Shown: one piece after another, positions 18,246-25,821 of the stretch
Layout: each line of letters opens with the position of its first letter
Position numbering within the stretch: position 1 is the stretch's first letter
NCBI GenBank assembly: GCA_019422105.1
Contig: JAHZDZ010000001.1
Coordinates: 19,651-83,650 of the forward strand
Length of the DNA stretch: 64,000 nt
From: Bacillota bacterium
GTDB lineage: Bacteria > Bacillota > Clostridia > Lachnospirales > Anaerotignaceae
Direction: 5' to 3'
Notes under the pieces: generated by a model
What the model was told of the DNA's origin: nothing
The model's input: the letters and a program-made list of their open reading frames with translations, nothing else
The model's database searches: none
Position numbers and translations under genes: made by a program

Positions 18246-19269
18246 CAGGCAGCTTGCCCCCTACGGATTTGTTATCAGCATGAAACAGCACATCAAAGAA
18301 ATTTGTGATGGAATCCTTCATTTCCGCACCGTCAATATAAACAATATTACAGTTTGGTATTGCCGCCTTTGCAGCCTCAGCTGATGCCATTATACCATAT
18401 TTCTCCACCAAAACGGAAGCATCCTCCGTATCGCTGTTGACAAAATCAATAGAATTTTTGTACTCCTCCAGGAAAGTATCAAAAGCCGCCTTGTTGTTTT
18501 CAATAAAATCCTTTCTGGCTATGATACAGCCCATTGCCAAAACACTGCCCTCTTTGTCAGTTCCCTTTACTGCACTCTCCCACTCCTGCGTTAAATCCAA
18601 TGCAATTCTGATATCAGGATTTTTCATGGTGACAGCTGTCACGTTGGGCTCGGGTAAAACGCCGAGAGAAACCTCACCGGAAGCAAGCGCTGTCGCCAGC
18701 TCCGCGTGCTCTGCCATATATTCCACTTCCACATTATCCAGTCCGTTTTGCTGCAAAATATAATTCAATACATATTCCGGCGTAGCGCCCTGTCCTGTGG
18801 AGTATACGGTTTTGCCGCTCAAGTCCTTCACAGACTGTATGGTATCCCCATTTTCAAGCATATACAGCACGCCAAGGGTATTAATGGCAGCCATCTGCAC
18901 ATTTCCCTCCGTCTTATTGTAGAGGGTAGCGGCAAGATTTGTCGGAACGGCAGCTATGTCTATTTCTCCCGAAACAATTTTTCCAACAGCCTCGTCCGGC
19001 GCAGCCAGCACCTCAAAGGTATAATTATTTTTCGTGCTGCCCTCCTCCGCGTCACTCATCAGCTTCACGGCGCCTATTCCTGTAGGCCCCTTCAGCACGG
19101 CAATACTCATGTCAACTGGTTCTGTCTGTGCATTTTCATCCTCCTGCCCCTTCTCTTCCTCATTGGCGGGAAGCGTTGGCACCTCTTCCTTTTTCGTACA
19201 GCCTGCAAAGGCAGTTACCATCAACACCAAAGATAATAATAGTGCAATTGATTTCAGCTTTTTCATCAT
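18220..19269 (-). CDS. ABC transporter substrate-binding lipoprotein (NitT/TauT type)
   Basis: 349 residues. Signal peptide with lipobox AFAGC (Cys near 23), an acidic linker (EEEKGQEDENAQ), then a two-lobed class II binding fold with the NMT1/NrtA-like pattern: AVLKGPTGIGAVKLM, GEIDIAAVPTNLAATLYNK, DLSGKTVYSTGQGATPEY, LASGEVSLGVLPEPNVT. It captures the ligand outside the membrane. Candidates include nitrate-like ions, sulfonates, thiamine precursors or riboflavin; sequence alone does not decide. AAAGGAG precedes the ATG, and a promoter with a palindrome in its spacer lies just upstream. Confidence 0.88.
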   Translation of the reverse strand: MMKKLKSIALLLSLVLMVTAFAGCTKKEEVPTLPANEEEKGQEDENAQTEPVDMSIAVLKGPTGIGAVKLMSDAEEGSTKNNYTFEVLAAPDEAVGKIVSGEIDIAAVPTNLAATLYNKTEGNVQMAAINTLGVLYMLENGDTIQSVKDLSGKTVYSTGQGATPEYVLNYILQQNGLDNVEVEYMAEHAELATALASGEVSLGVLPEPNVTAVTMKNPDIRIALDLTQEWESAVKGTDKEGSVLAMGCIIARKDFIENNKAAFDTFLEEYKNSIDFVNSDTEDASVLVEKYGIMASAEAAKAAIPNCNIVYIDGAEMKDSITNFFDVLFHADNKSVGGKLPDEDFYYAK

Positions 19270-19288
19270 TTCATTCTCCTTTATGCAT

Positions 19289-19317
19289 TATTTATGAAAA
19301 CAGCAGTCTGCTGTCAA
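19289..19317 (-). promoter_or_regulatory. Importer promoter with 15-bp palindrome in the spacer
   Basis: On the minus strand TTGACA (19312-19317), 17 bases, TAAATA (19289-19294). The perfect palindrome ACAGCAG-T-CTGCTGT (19300-19314) fills the spacer and overlaps the -35, a typical repressor position. The Crp/Fnr gene immediately upstream is a candidate regulator. Confidence 0.45.
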
Positions 19318-19464
19318 AACTGTCAAAAAATCTATTGCAGGCCAATAGCCCAAGCTCATACGCTTTAAAAAAGCAAGATATAAAGATATATTTCAAAAAC
19401 TTTCAGGTATGGCCAGCGTTCACAGCCTCGACCTTTTGACATACTGACAGTCGTTCACTGTCTC

Positions 19465-20172
19465 TTACAGATCTATTCTTTTCTGCAGCAATTCCCTGTT
19501 TAAAATAGTTATTTTTCTTCCTTCCCTTTTTAGCAGGCCGTTTTTCTCAAGCTCATCCAATGTCCTGTATAAGGATGCCCTGCCGATATTCAAAAATTCC
19601 GAAAGCTTTGTATAGCTGTATTCCAGCTCTACCTCTGAAAAGGCGCCTATGCCATTCCCATTGTTTAATAAAAACTGTATCACCTTCTCCTCCGTGTCTC
19701 CCTGGGCAAAGCCGTCAATGCGCCGGTTTAAAAACAGAAGGGATTTGGAGAGAAAAGAAATATAATTCACCGCTATTTGAATATCCTTCTCAAACAGTTC
19801 CAGTAATAACGGCTGGCTCATAAAAAACACTTCACATTTTTCTCTTGCGGTTATGGTTCCTATAAAAGCATTTTCGTCATGAAAAACTGCTGCACCTCCA
19901 AATATTTCCCCTTCATGCAGAGTATTCATAATTACTTTTCTGCCCTCTCTGTAATCCTTCTCCACAATAACGCTTCCCTTTATGACTAAGCCAATGCTTT
20001 TCCTGTAATGAAGCCTGTCATATACAGTATCCCCCTTTTGAAACTGTATAATCTCCGTCATTGGATTTTCAATGAGAGGCAATATTGACTCACTGGAAAT
20101 TCCCTGAAACAAAAAGGTTTTCGATAGAATGGCAGCCAGTTTATCCGCTTTATTTGCTTTCAGTTCACACAC
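19465..20172 (-). CDS. Crp/Fnr-family transcriptional regulator
   Basis: About 235 residues: an N-terminal cyclic-nucleotide-like beta-roll (FQKGDTVYDRLHYRKSIGLVIKGSVIV ... LHEGEIFGGAAVF), a long dimerisation helix, and a C-terminal winged helix (YTKLSEFLNIGRASLYRTLDELEKNGLLKREG). There is no four-cysteine Fnr cluster, so it is not an oxygen-sensing Fnr. A longer frame with an ATG at 20220 exists, but that ATG lies inside the gene's own promoter spacer, so translation must start later, most likely at GTG 20172 (or CTG 20163, which is better spaced from AGAGG). It probably controls the adjacent importer. Confidence 0.85.
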   Translation of the reverse strand: MCELKANKADKLAAILSKTFLFQGISSESILPLIENPMTEIIQFQKGDTVYDRLHYRKSIGLVIKGSVIVEKDYREGRKVIMNTLHEGEIFGGAAVFHDENAFIGTITAREKCEVFFMSQPLLLELFEKDIQIAVNYISFLSKSLLFLNRRIDGFAQGDTEEKVIQFLLNNGNGIGAFSEVELEYSYTKLSEFLNIGRASLYRTLDELEKNGLLKREGRKITILNRELLQKRIDL

Positions 20173-20202
20173 CCTCTTTTTTGTATCATATGAGACAAAT
20201 TT

Positions 20203-20230
20203 ATTATAACACGTTTCCATATAAAGTCAA
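20203..20230 (-). promoter_or_regulatory. Promoter of the Crp/Fnr gene
   Basis: TTGACT (20225-20230), 16 bases, TATAAT (20203-20208) on the minus strand; expected transcript start near 20196. Confidence 0.65.
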
Positions 20231-20584
20231 CAGAAAGAGATTCTCATTAAAAAACAACTCTCCCCTGCCATTTAGTGCAATAAAAAACAGCCGCGGGCAG
20301 GCTTTACTACGAATTGAATGGTTTTATGTCCCATCCGTTTCCGAATTGTATTTTTTATTGCAGAGCAATAAAAAAAGCAGTATAAAATACTGCTTATATT
20401 GTCAAAAAATCATGTTCTTAGAATCACCGTCTCCGAAACCTTTGCAGGATTTCACTCTCAATCCTACAGAAACCGCGTATTTACGCGGTTTCCTAAAGTT
20501 TTGCCCCGCTTTTTTAAATGCGGGTGAATTAAGTTTAAATGAATAAAATTAAATTGCGCCGCCCTAAACATTCCATTCCCGCAC
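20231..20584. other. Gap with several hairpins, no gene
   Basis: Hairpins GCAGTAT-AAA-ATACTGC (20377-20393), AAACCGCG/CGCGGTTT (20470-20491) and CCCGC/GCGGG (20505-20524) lie between the convergent-facing end of mgtE and the Crp gene promoter. The last two may form the mgtE terminator region, though the T runs are weak. An open frame across 20085-20546 overlaps the Crp gene and looks spurious. Confidence 0.5.
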
Positions 20585-21934
20585 CTACAACACAAATACC
20601 TGTGCCAGCTTGAAGAAAATAACAAGGGCAATAGAGTCAACTACAGTTGTAATCAAAGGACCGGCCATAATTGCAGGGTCGAAATTTAATTTTTTAGCAG
20701 CCATAGGAAGAATACACCCAATGGTTTTTGCCACAACCACAACCAAAAACATACTCATGGAGACAGTTAAATTAATCCACATATTTCCGTGTCCCAAAAG
20801 CATAAGCCGTCCAAAATTAACCGCCGCCAAAATGGCACCGCTTATCATGCCGACCCGTATTTCCTTCCACATAACCACCAAAATATCGCTTATTTCAATT
20901 TCACCCAAAGCCATGCCTCTTATGATAAGAGTGGAGGACTGAGAACCTGCATTTCCGCCTGTATCCATCAGTAAAGGGATAAAGGAGGATAATACAACCA
21001 CAGACGCCAATATTTCCTCATAATGACCGATAATCGTGCCGGAAAAGGTACCCGAAATCATCAAAACCAAAAGCCATACGATTCTGTTTTTCGCCAGTGT
21101 AAAAACGCTGGTTTTCAGGTATTCATCCTCAGATGGAAGCAAAGCCGCCATTTTTTCAAAGTCTTCCGTGTTCTCTTCCTCAATGACGTCCACAATATCG
21201 TCAACTGTAATAATACCTACCAGACGCTCCTCGTTGTCAACAACGGGCAGGGACATCAGACTGTACTTTTTGAACAGGTTTGCGACATCCTCCTGGTCGT
21301 CCAATGTCTGAACCGTGATAACCCTGTCCTCCATAATATCCTTGACCTTGGTGTCATCATCAGAAAGTATCAGCGTTCTTAGGGCAACAATACCCACCAG
21401 TACCCTGCTGGAATTTACAACATAGCAGGTATAAATGGTCTCCTTGTCAAGCCCTGTTCTTCTGAGCTGCTCCATAGCCTTCTTCACAGTCATCTCCTCA
21501 TGAAACTGCACGAACTCTATGGTCATAATGCTTCCGGCGCTGTTGTCCGGATAGTTTAAAAACTGGTTAATCAGCTTGCGCTTTGTCTCATCCGTATTCT
21601 TCAAAACCCTGGTGACTACGTTTGCGGGCACCTCGCTCAAAAAGTCTACAGCGTCATCCAAAAACATCTCGTCAACAATGTTTCTGATCTCATTGTCCGT
21701 AATGGAATTGACAATATGCTCCTGGGTATCAGAATCCATATAGGAAAAAACTTCTGCTGCCAAATCCTTTGTCAAAAGTCGGAAAACAAAAAGCTGCTTC
21801 TCCGCTGTCAGCTCCTCAAAAAATTCCGCTATATTCGCCGGATTCTGCTCGTTTAGCTCATATTTTAATTTAGAGTAATTTCCTTTTTCCAATAAATCCT
21901 TTAAATAGTCAAAAATCTGGTTCATTTCTTCCAT
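20585..21934 (-). CDS. mgtE: Magnesium transporter MgtE
   Basis: 449 residues with the full MgtE layout: an N-terminal superhelical domain (residues ~1-130), a CBS pair (~135-255, with AGSIMTIEFVQF and IMEDRVITV), a plug helix (EEENTEDFEKMAALLPS), and a five-helix membrane domain (LLVLMISGTFSGTIIGHYE, then PLLMDTGGNAGSQSSTLIIRG with the conserved selectivity-region GGNAG). It forms a dimeric Mg2+ channel closed by Mg2+ at the CBS domains. The ATG at 21934 has GAGGTG 9 bases upstream, better than the GTG at 21946. Expression probably involves the ~295-nt leader upstream. Confidence 0.97.
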   Translation of the reverse strand: MEEMNQIFDYLKDLLEKGNYSKLKYELNEQNPANIAEFFEELTAEKQLFVFRLLTKDLAAEVFSYMDSDTQEHIVNSITDNEIRNIVDEMFLDDAVDFLSEVPANVVTRVLKNTDETKRKLINQFLNYPDNSAGSIMTIEFVQFHEEMTVKKAMEQLRRTGLDKETIYTCYVVNSSRVLVGIVALRTLILSDDDTKVKDIMEDRVITVQTLDDQEDVANLFKKYSLMSLPVVDNEERLVGIITVDDIVDVIEEENTEDFEKMAALLPSEDEYLKTSVFTLAKNRIVWLLVLMISGTFSGTIIGHYEEILASVVVLSSFIPLLMDTGGNAGSQSSTLIIRGMALGEIEISDILVVMWKEIRVGMISGAILAAVNFGRLMLLGHGNMWINLTVSMSMFLVVVVAKTIGCILPMAAKKLNFDPAIMAGPLITTVVDSIALVIFFKLAQVFVL

Positions 21935-22077
21935 TTTCCAGCTCACCTCAATTTCTTATTTATTCTGTTTTTGGGCACAAAAACCCCTTGGTCGTAAAGG
22001 AGCGGCAAGCTATGCTCTTATAAAAAACAACAGGAAAATAAGCACAGAAAAGCAGGTTCTCTGGAAATTCAGAAAAT

Positions 22078-22179
22078 TTATGCTGAAAAGACAAGGGAAC
22101 CTGATATTTCGGCTTCTTTCAAATCATTTTGTACATATTCGCATAACGGTATGCCGTCGCTACTGACACTGCCTTCCAT
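22078..22179 (-). CDS. 33-codon leader ORF upstream of mgtE
   Basis: Starts at ATG 22179 with GGAGGT 8 bases upstream, better than many real genes here, and ends with TAA at 22078. It begins MEGSVSSDGIPLCEY and ends GSLVFSA; I do not recognise it. It lies inside the mgtE leader: its last codons form the left arm of a long hairpin (CAGGTTC pairing with GAACCTG, 22053-22104), so its translation would compete with that structure. A leader peptide controlling mgtE is the natural reading, unproven. Confidence 0.5.
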   Translation of the reverse strand: MEGSVSSDGIPLCEYVQNDLKEAEISGSLVFSA

Positions 22180-22234
22180 ATAGGTTCACCTCCGTGTGGA
22201 ATGTAATAATTTACTAGAACTGTTATCCTTTTAT

Positions 22235-22263
22235 AGTATATTATTAATAAAAAAAATCGTCAA
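22235..22263 (-). promoter_or_regulatory. mgtE promoter
   Basis: TTGACG (22258-22263), 17-base AT-rich spacer, TATACT (22235-22240) on the minus strand. Expected start near 22228, giving a leader of about 295 nt before mgtE. The leader piece AGGTGAACCTATATGG partly resembles the start of an M-box Mg2+ riboswitch, but I could not recognise the rest of an M-box. Confidence 0.65.
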
Positions 22264-22426
22264 CTTTTTTTATGTATTTTATAAAAACTATTCTTCCCTT
22301 CGGCATTTATTTTTATGTAATAAATGAAATAACAGTAAATACTGTTTAAAACCGCTTCTCCTCTGTCAATACTCAAAATAGCGCTGTCAATAAGGAATAA
22401 TTATAATAGAAAAGCAGGTGTTTTAT

Positions 22427-23050
22427 ATGAGAATCCCTAACCATATTGGGGTTATACCCGACGGCAACCGCCGTTGGGCACAGCAAAAGGGCCTTACAAA
22501 GGAAAAAGGATACGGCGAAGGACTTTTCCCCGGCTTAGAACTCTATCATATTTGTAAGGAATTGGGCGTAAAAGAGCTGACTTATTACGGCTTTACGGTA
22601 GATAATACCAAACGTCCTTCCATACAGCGGCTTTCCTTTACAAAAGCCTGTGTGGACGCCGTGAGGATGCTTATGAAGGAGGATGCAGAGCTTTTGGTTC
22701 TGGGCAACACGGCTTCCAAAATGTTTCCGGAAGAATTGAAGCCTTTTACAACCCGCACCAAATTTGGCAGGGGCGGCATGAAAATTAATTTTCTGGTCAA
22801 TTACAGCTGGGAATGGGACTTAAATATTGCACAAAAGGAATATATCCCCTCCATCCATTCCAGCGATGTTTCCAGAGTTGACTTGGTTATCCGCTGGGGC
22901 GGACGGAAACGTCTTTCAGGATTTCTGCCCGTTCAAAGCGTATATTCCGATTTTTATTTCATCGAGGACTTTTGGCCTGACTTTAAAAAGGAGCATGTCA
23001 TAGAGGCTGTGGATTGGTATAACAGACAGGATATTACTCTGGGAGGATGA
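22427..23050 (+). CDS. Divergent cis-prenyltransferase (UppS-like)
   Basis: 207 residues, shorter than the ~240-260 of real undecaprenyl diphosphate synthases. It has HIGVIPDGNRRWAQQKG (catalytic Asp12 and the substrate-loop region), YYGFTVDNTKRP in place of YAFSTENWKRP, NFLVNYSWEWDL in place of NxxLNYGGRxEI, and DLVIRWGGRKRLSGF in place of DLxIRTGGExRxSNF. The Mg-binding Glu of that last motif is Arg160 here. It is probably a paralogue with altered or lost chain-elongating activity; the housekeeping uppS, normally beside cdsA/frr, must be elsewhere. AGGTG lies 6 bases before the ATG. Monocistronic. Confidence 0.75.
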   Translation: MRIPNHIGVIPDGNRRWAQQKGLTKEKGYGEGLFPGLELYHICKELGVKELTYYGFTVDNTKRPSIQRLSFTKACVDAVRMLMKEDAELLVLGNTASKMFPEELKPFTTRTKFGRGGMKINFLVNYSWEWDLNIAQKEYIPSIHSSDVSRVDLVIRWGGRKRLSGFLPVQSVYSDFYFIEDFWPDFKKEHVIEAVDWYNRQDITLGG

Positions 23051-23059
23051 AAAAAGCAG

Positions 23060-23117
23060 CGGGGATGGAGGCGGCAATCCTAATCAGATAAAGCCTCTCT
23101 CCCCGATCGTTTTTTTC
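23060..23117 (+). terminator. Terminator of the UppS-like gene
   Basis: CGGGGA-tg-GAGGC (23060-23072) pairs with GCCTC-tc-TCCCCG (23093-23105), followed by GTTTTTTT. A further hairpin CGCGCTTT/AAAGCGCG lies at 23120-23148. Confidence 0.8.
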
Positions 23118-23222
23118 TGCGCGCTTTTTTAATGCCCCCGAAAGCGCGAAATACCTATTTTCAACTGATAAAATTTCAGAAAAGTAAACCGCATCTTCAA
23201 TTACAGCATTTCCCCCCATTAA

Positions 23223-23259
23223 AAAAAGAGTATGCAGGCTTATGCCGAATACTCTTTTT
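23223..23259 (-). terminator. Terminator of the SPFH/NfeD operon
   Basis: Eleven-bp stem AAAAAGAGTAT/ATACTCTTTTT with a 15-base loop and a T run on the minus strand, about 100 bases beyond the SPFH stop. It is symmetrical and could work both ways. Confidence 0.8.
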
Positions 23260-23362
23260 ATTGTCAGGCTAAAAATTGACTTATATGTTCATAGAAGCAA
23301 ATCTATGTGAAGCGTTCTTACATAATTTCATTTTCAAAAGATGTATCGCCTTCAGCGTTACT

Positions 23363-24292
23363 TTATTTCTCTTTCTCCTCTGTCAAAAGTTCCTTAAAGC
23401 TTGCGGCCAAGCCTGCAAGACTCTGGATTTCAGAGGGAATAATGATTTTTGTCGCTTTGCCGTCAGCCGCTTTCTGAAACGCCTCCAGGCTCTTGATTGC
23501 GATAACACTCTGATTTGGTGAAGCCTCGTTGAGCATTTTAAGACCGGCCGCCGTTGCCTCCTGAACCTTGAGGATAGCCTCCGCTTCACCCTCTGCGCGT
23601 CTTATCTGGGATTCCTTATCAGCCTCCGCCTGCAGTATGGCGGCCGCCTTTTCCGCTTCTGCTCTTAATATGGCGGCTTCCTTCTCACCCTCTGCCACCA
23701 GCACAGCACTTCTCTTTTCACCCTCCGCCTGCAAAATCTTTTCTCTTCTCTCACGCTCCGCCTTCATCTGCTTCTCCATGGATGCCTGTATCTCCTGAGG
23801 CGGCATAATATTTTTCAACTCCACCCTATTTATCTTAATCCCCCACGCGTCCGTGGCCTCATCCAATATTACCCTCATTTTTGAGTTAATAATATCTCGG
23901 GAAGTCAGGGTTTGGTCAAGCTCCAAGTCTCCGATAATATTTCTAAGCGTCGTTGCCGTCAAATTCTCAATGGCGCGCATGGGATTTTCCACACCATAGG
24001 TATATAGCTTTGCATCTGTGACCTGCAAGTAGATAACCGTGTCAATCTGCATAGTGACATTATCCTTTGTGATAACCGGCTGCGGAGGAAAATCGGCAAC
24101 AAGCTCCTTCAGATTTATCTTTTTCGCAATGCGGTCAATGACAGGTATTGCAACATGAAGACCTGTTCCCCACGTTCCCTTATATACGCCAAGCCTCTCC
24201 ACCACATAGGAAAAAGACTGCGGCACAATTTTGATATTAAAAATAATAACCAGTAAAATAATGATGACGATTGGTATTAACAAATATCTCAT
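23363..24292 (-). CDS. SPFH/band 7 (stomatin-like) membrane protein
   Basis: 309 residues: an N-terminal membrane helix (LLIPIVIIILLVIIFNI), an SPFH/PHB domain (residues ~22-190, with GLHVAIPVIDRIAKKINL), then a long Ala/Glu/Lys coiled coil (~175-250, AEGEKEAAILRAEAEKAA). It resembles QmcA and slipin, scaffolds of lipid-raft-like microdomains. The NfeD partner gene sits directly upstream, 16 bases away, a classic pairing. Confidence 0.95.
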   Translation of the reverse strand: MRYLLIPIVIIILLVIIFNIKIVPQSFSYVVERLGVYKGTWGTGLHVAIPVIDRIAKKINLKELVADFPPQPVITKDNVTMQIDTVIYLQVTDAKLYTYGVENPMRAIENLTATTLRNIIGDLELDQTLTSRDIINSKMRVILDEATDAWGIKINRVELKNIMPPQEIQASMEKQMKAERERREKILQAEGEKRSAVLVAEGEKEAAILRAEAEKAAAILQAEADKESQIRRAEGEAEAILKVQEATAAGLKMLNEASPNQSVIAIKSLEAFQKAADGKATKIIIPSEIQSLAGLAASFKELLTEEKEK

Positions 24293-24307
24293 ACAAACAC
24301 CCCTTTT

Positions 24308-24760
24308 TCACCCATTTTTTGTTATCTTCTGTACAATTACCTTTACTCCTTGAATTTCAACAATAGAAACCTCACATCCGGCTTTGATAATTTCGTCTCC
24401 ATCAAAGTTTCGGGCAGTCCATTCCTTTCCGTCTACCTTTATAGCCCCCTTTCCCAGCAAGTTATCGATATCCTCTGTTACAATGCCTCTCATCTCCAAT
24501 ATCCTGTCCGCATTCGTTCTTTCTGCCTTAGACATAATATATTTATTCACAAGAGGCTTTGTTGCGGCGAGAAGAAATACGGATATCACAACAAAAACAA
24601 CAAATTGCCCAAAAAATGACAGGCCGGCCGCCGCTGCCGCCATTGCTGCCAGAGATCCAAAACAAAACCATATGGAAACCAAAGGCCCTGCCGTCGCAAT
24701 TTCAGCGATAACAAAAATAACAAACAGTACCAGCCATACAATTTTCATATCAATAGGCAT
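24308..24760 (-). CDS. nfeD: NfeD-family membrane protein (short form)
   Basis: 150 residues: two to three membrane helices (residues ~5-70), a linker and a C-terminal OB-fold beta domain (GAIKVDGKEWTARNFDGDEIIKAGCEVSIVEIQGVKVIVQKI). This is the short NfeD1b type without a protease domain that works with SPFH proteins. The ATG at 24760 has GGAGG 7 bases upstream; an in-frame TTG at 24766 overlaps that site. Confidence 0.92.
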   Translation of the reverse strand: MPIDMKIVWLVLFVIFVIAEIATAGPLVSIWFCFGSLAAMAAAAAGLSFFGQFVVFVVISVFLLAATKPLVNKYIMSKAERTNADRILEMRGIVTEDIDNLLGKGAIKVDGKEWTARNFDGDEIIKAGCEVSIVEIQGVKVIVQKITKNG

Positions 24761-24807
24761 AGCCAAGCCTCCTTCCCGCGCTTATCTCCAATTTATGTAA
24801 CCGTTTC

Positions 24808-25251
24808 TTAATCCATGACAATAAGTTCAATGCCCGCTTCCTTCAATATATTTAAGGAAAGCTCATCAGGATAGGCGCCTTTATATACAATTCTTTTAAT
24901 ACCGGCGTTCACACACATTTTCGCACAGATGACACAGGGCTGAAGAGTCACATAAAGGGTTGAATCCTTCGTGCTGATACCCAAATTAGCCGCCTGAATA
25001 ATTGCATTTTGCTCCGCATGAAGCGCACGGCACAGCTCATGTCTCTGCCCTGACGGAACCCCAAGCTTTTCTCTGTAGCATCCTCCCATCTCCGTACAGT
25101 GCATAAGGCCCGAAGGCGCACCGTTATAACCGGTTGTTATAATACGGTTATCCTTTACAATTACCGCTCCCACTTCTCTTCTCAGACAGGTAGATCTTGT
25201 TTTCACTATTTCCGCTATCTTCATAAAATATTCGTCCCAGCTGTCTCTCAT
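24808..25251 (-). CDS. dCMP deaminase (ComEB family)
   Basis: 147 residues. The zinc site is HAEQNAI (His and catalytic Glu) and PCVICAKMC (two Cys). REVGAVIVKDNRIITTGYNGAP is the family's N-terminal signature, and the extra cysteines (CxE..C..C in HCTEMGGCYRE) are typical of the ComEB/dCMP deaminase branch. It converts dCMP to dUMP for thymidylate synthesis. Two tandem ATGs exist; 25251 is better spaced (6 bases) from AGGAGG. Confidence 0.95.
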   Translation of the reverse strand: MRDSWDEYFMKIAEIVKTRSTCLRREVGAVIVKDNRIITTGYNGAPSGLMHCTEMGGCYREKLGVPSGQRHELCRALHAEQNAIIQAANLGISTKDSTLYVTLQPCVICAKMCVNAGIKRIVYKGAYPDELSLNILKEAGIELIVMD

Positions 25252-25306
25252 CATAATCCTCCTCTTAAAATGAAACAGGCAAATTGCATTCCTATCCTTT
25301 TATGAT

Positions 25307-25335
25307 ATTATAAATTAACACGGAGAATTGAGCAA
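25307..25335 (-). promoter_or_regulatory. Promoter of the dCMP deaminase gene
   Basis: TTGCTC (25330-25335), 17 bases, TATAAT (25307-25312) on the minus strand, about 50 bases before the start codon. Confidence 0.65.
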
Positions 25336-25444
25336 CCCAAGTTTGCAATGCTGTTTCACTCCTCAAAGCTTTTAAAAAAATACCCTTGGGTGAAAGCGGT
25401 CATACCGCTTTCTATAAAGTCTTTCTCCGCTGAAATTTATCGTT

Positions 25445-25677
25445 ATTATACCATAAAAGCGGAGAAAGCAGGCTGCACAGAAACAATACTGCAAGCTTGC
25501 TTGCAAGAGATTGTTTCGGGTGCAGACTATTTGCGCAGCAAATGTACTTCCAAAACCTTCGGTTTTGTCGGTCGCATTGCTCTACGAAGCCTCTTAAGAT
25601 TAAATCCCTGCCTGTTTTGCAGTCTGGCTATTCTTTTTTCGGCTTCTCTCCGTTTTTTTCGCGAACATTATACCATA
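25445..25677 (-). ncRNA. Candidate structured RNA or mobile hairpin element
   Basis: About 200 bases closed by CGGAGA-AAGC (25460-25469) pairing with GCTT-C-TCTCCG (25642-25652). Inside are CTGCAC..GAAACAAT / ATTGTTTC..GTGCAG (25473-25525) capped by TGCAAG/CTTGCA, then ATTTGC-GCA-GCAAAT (25529-25543), then CAAAACC-TTC-GGTTTTG (25551-25567). An extended -10 promoter TGGTATAAT sits at each end on the minus strand, because the 11-mer ATTATACCATA occurs at 25445-25455 and 25667-25677. On the plus strand the closing stem is followed by seven T, so the transcribed strand is uncertain. I do not recognise 6S, RNase P, SRP or tmRNA here. No protein-coding reading is convincing. Confidence 0.4.
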
Positions 25678-25821
25678 GAAACCGAACAAAAAATGGCCCA
25701 TCTAGTAAAAAATACAGGATTTAAAAAACTTAAGAGAAATTTTTGTTTTTTTAAATGTTTTTTAGAGAATTAACTGGTACTATAAATAGTAAGAAACACT
25801 TTGGGGCGGGTGAGGATAGAT

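Noticed and set aside
20085..20546. 153-codon plus-strand frame
   Set aside because: It runs antisense through the Crp/Fnr gene start and its promoter and then through three hairpins; no ribosome binding site.
21935..22228. M-box (Mg2+) riboswitch before mgtE
   Set aside because: Only a short start region looks similar; I could not find the later conserved strands, and the same bases encode a well-initiated small ORF. Left as an open question rather than a call.
23034..23219. 61-codon minus-strand frame after the UppS-like gene
   Set aside because: It is antisense to a terminator hairpin and the gene's end, with no ribosome binding site.
25445..25677. 6S RNA, RNase P RNA, SRP RNA or tmRNA
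   Set aside because: Key conserved strings of each (for example the SRP GGTC..GGAAGG loop or the RNase P GAGGAAAGTCC) are absent.
25348..25773. 141-codon plus-strand frame and a nested 75-codon one
   Set aside because: They run across the multi-hairpin element; the sequence is explained by inverted repeats and has no initiation signal.
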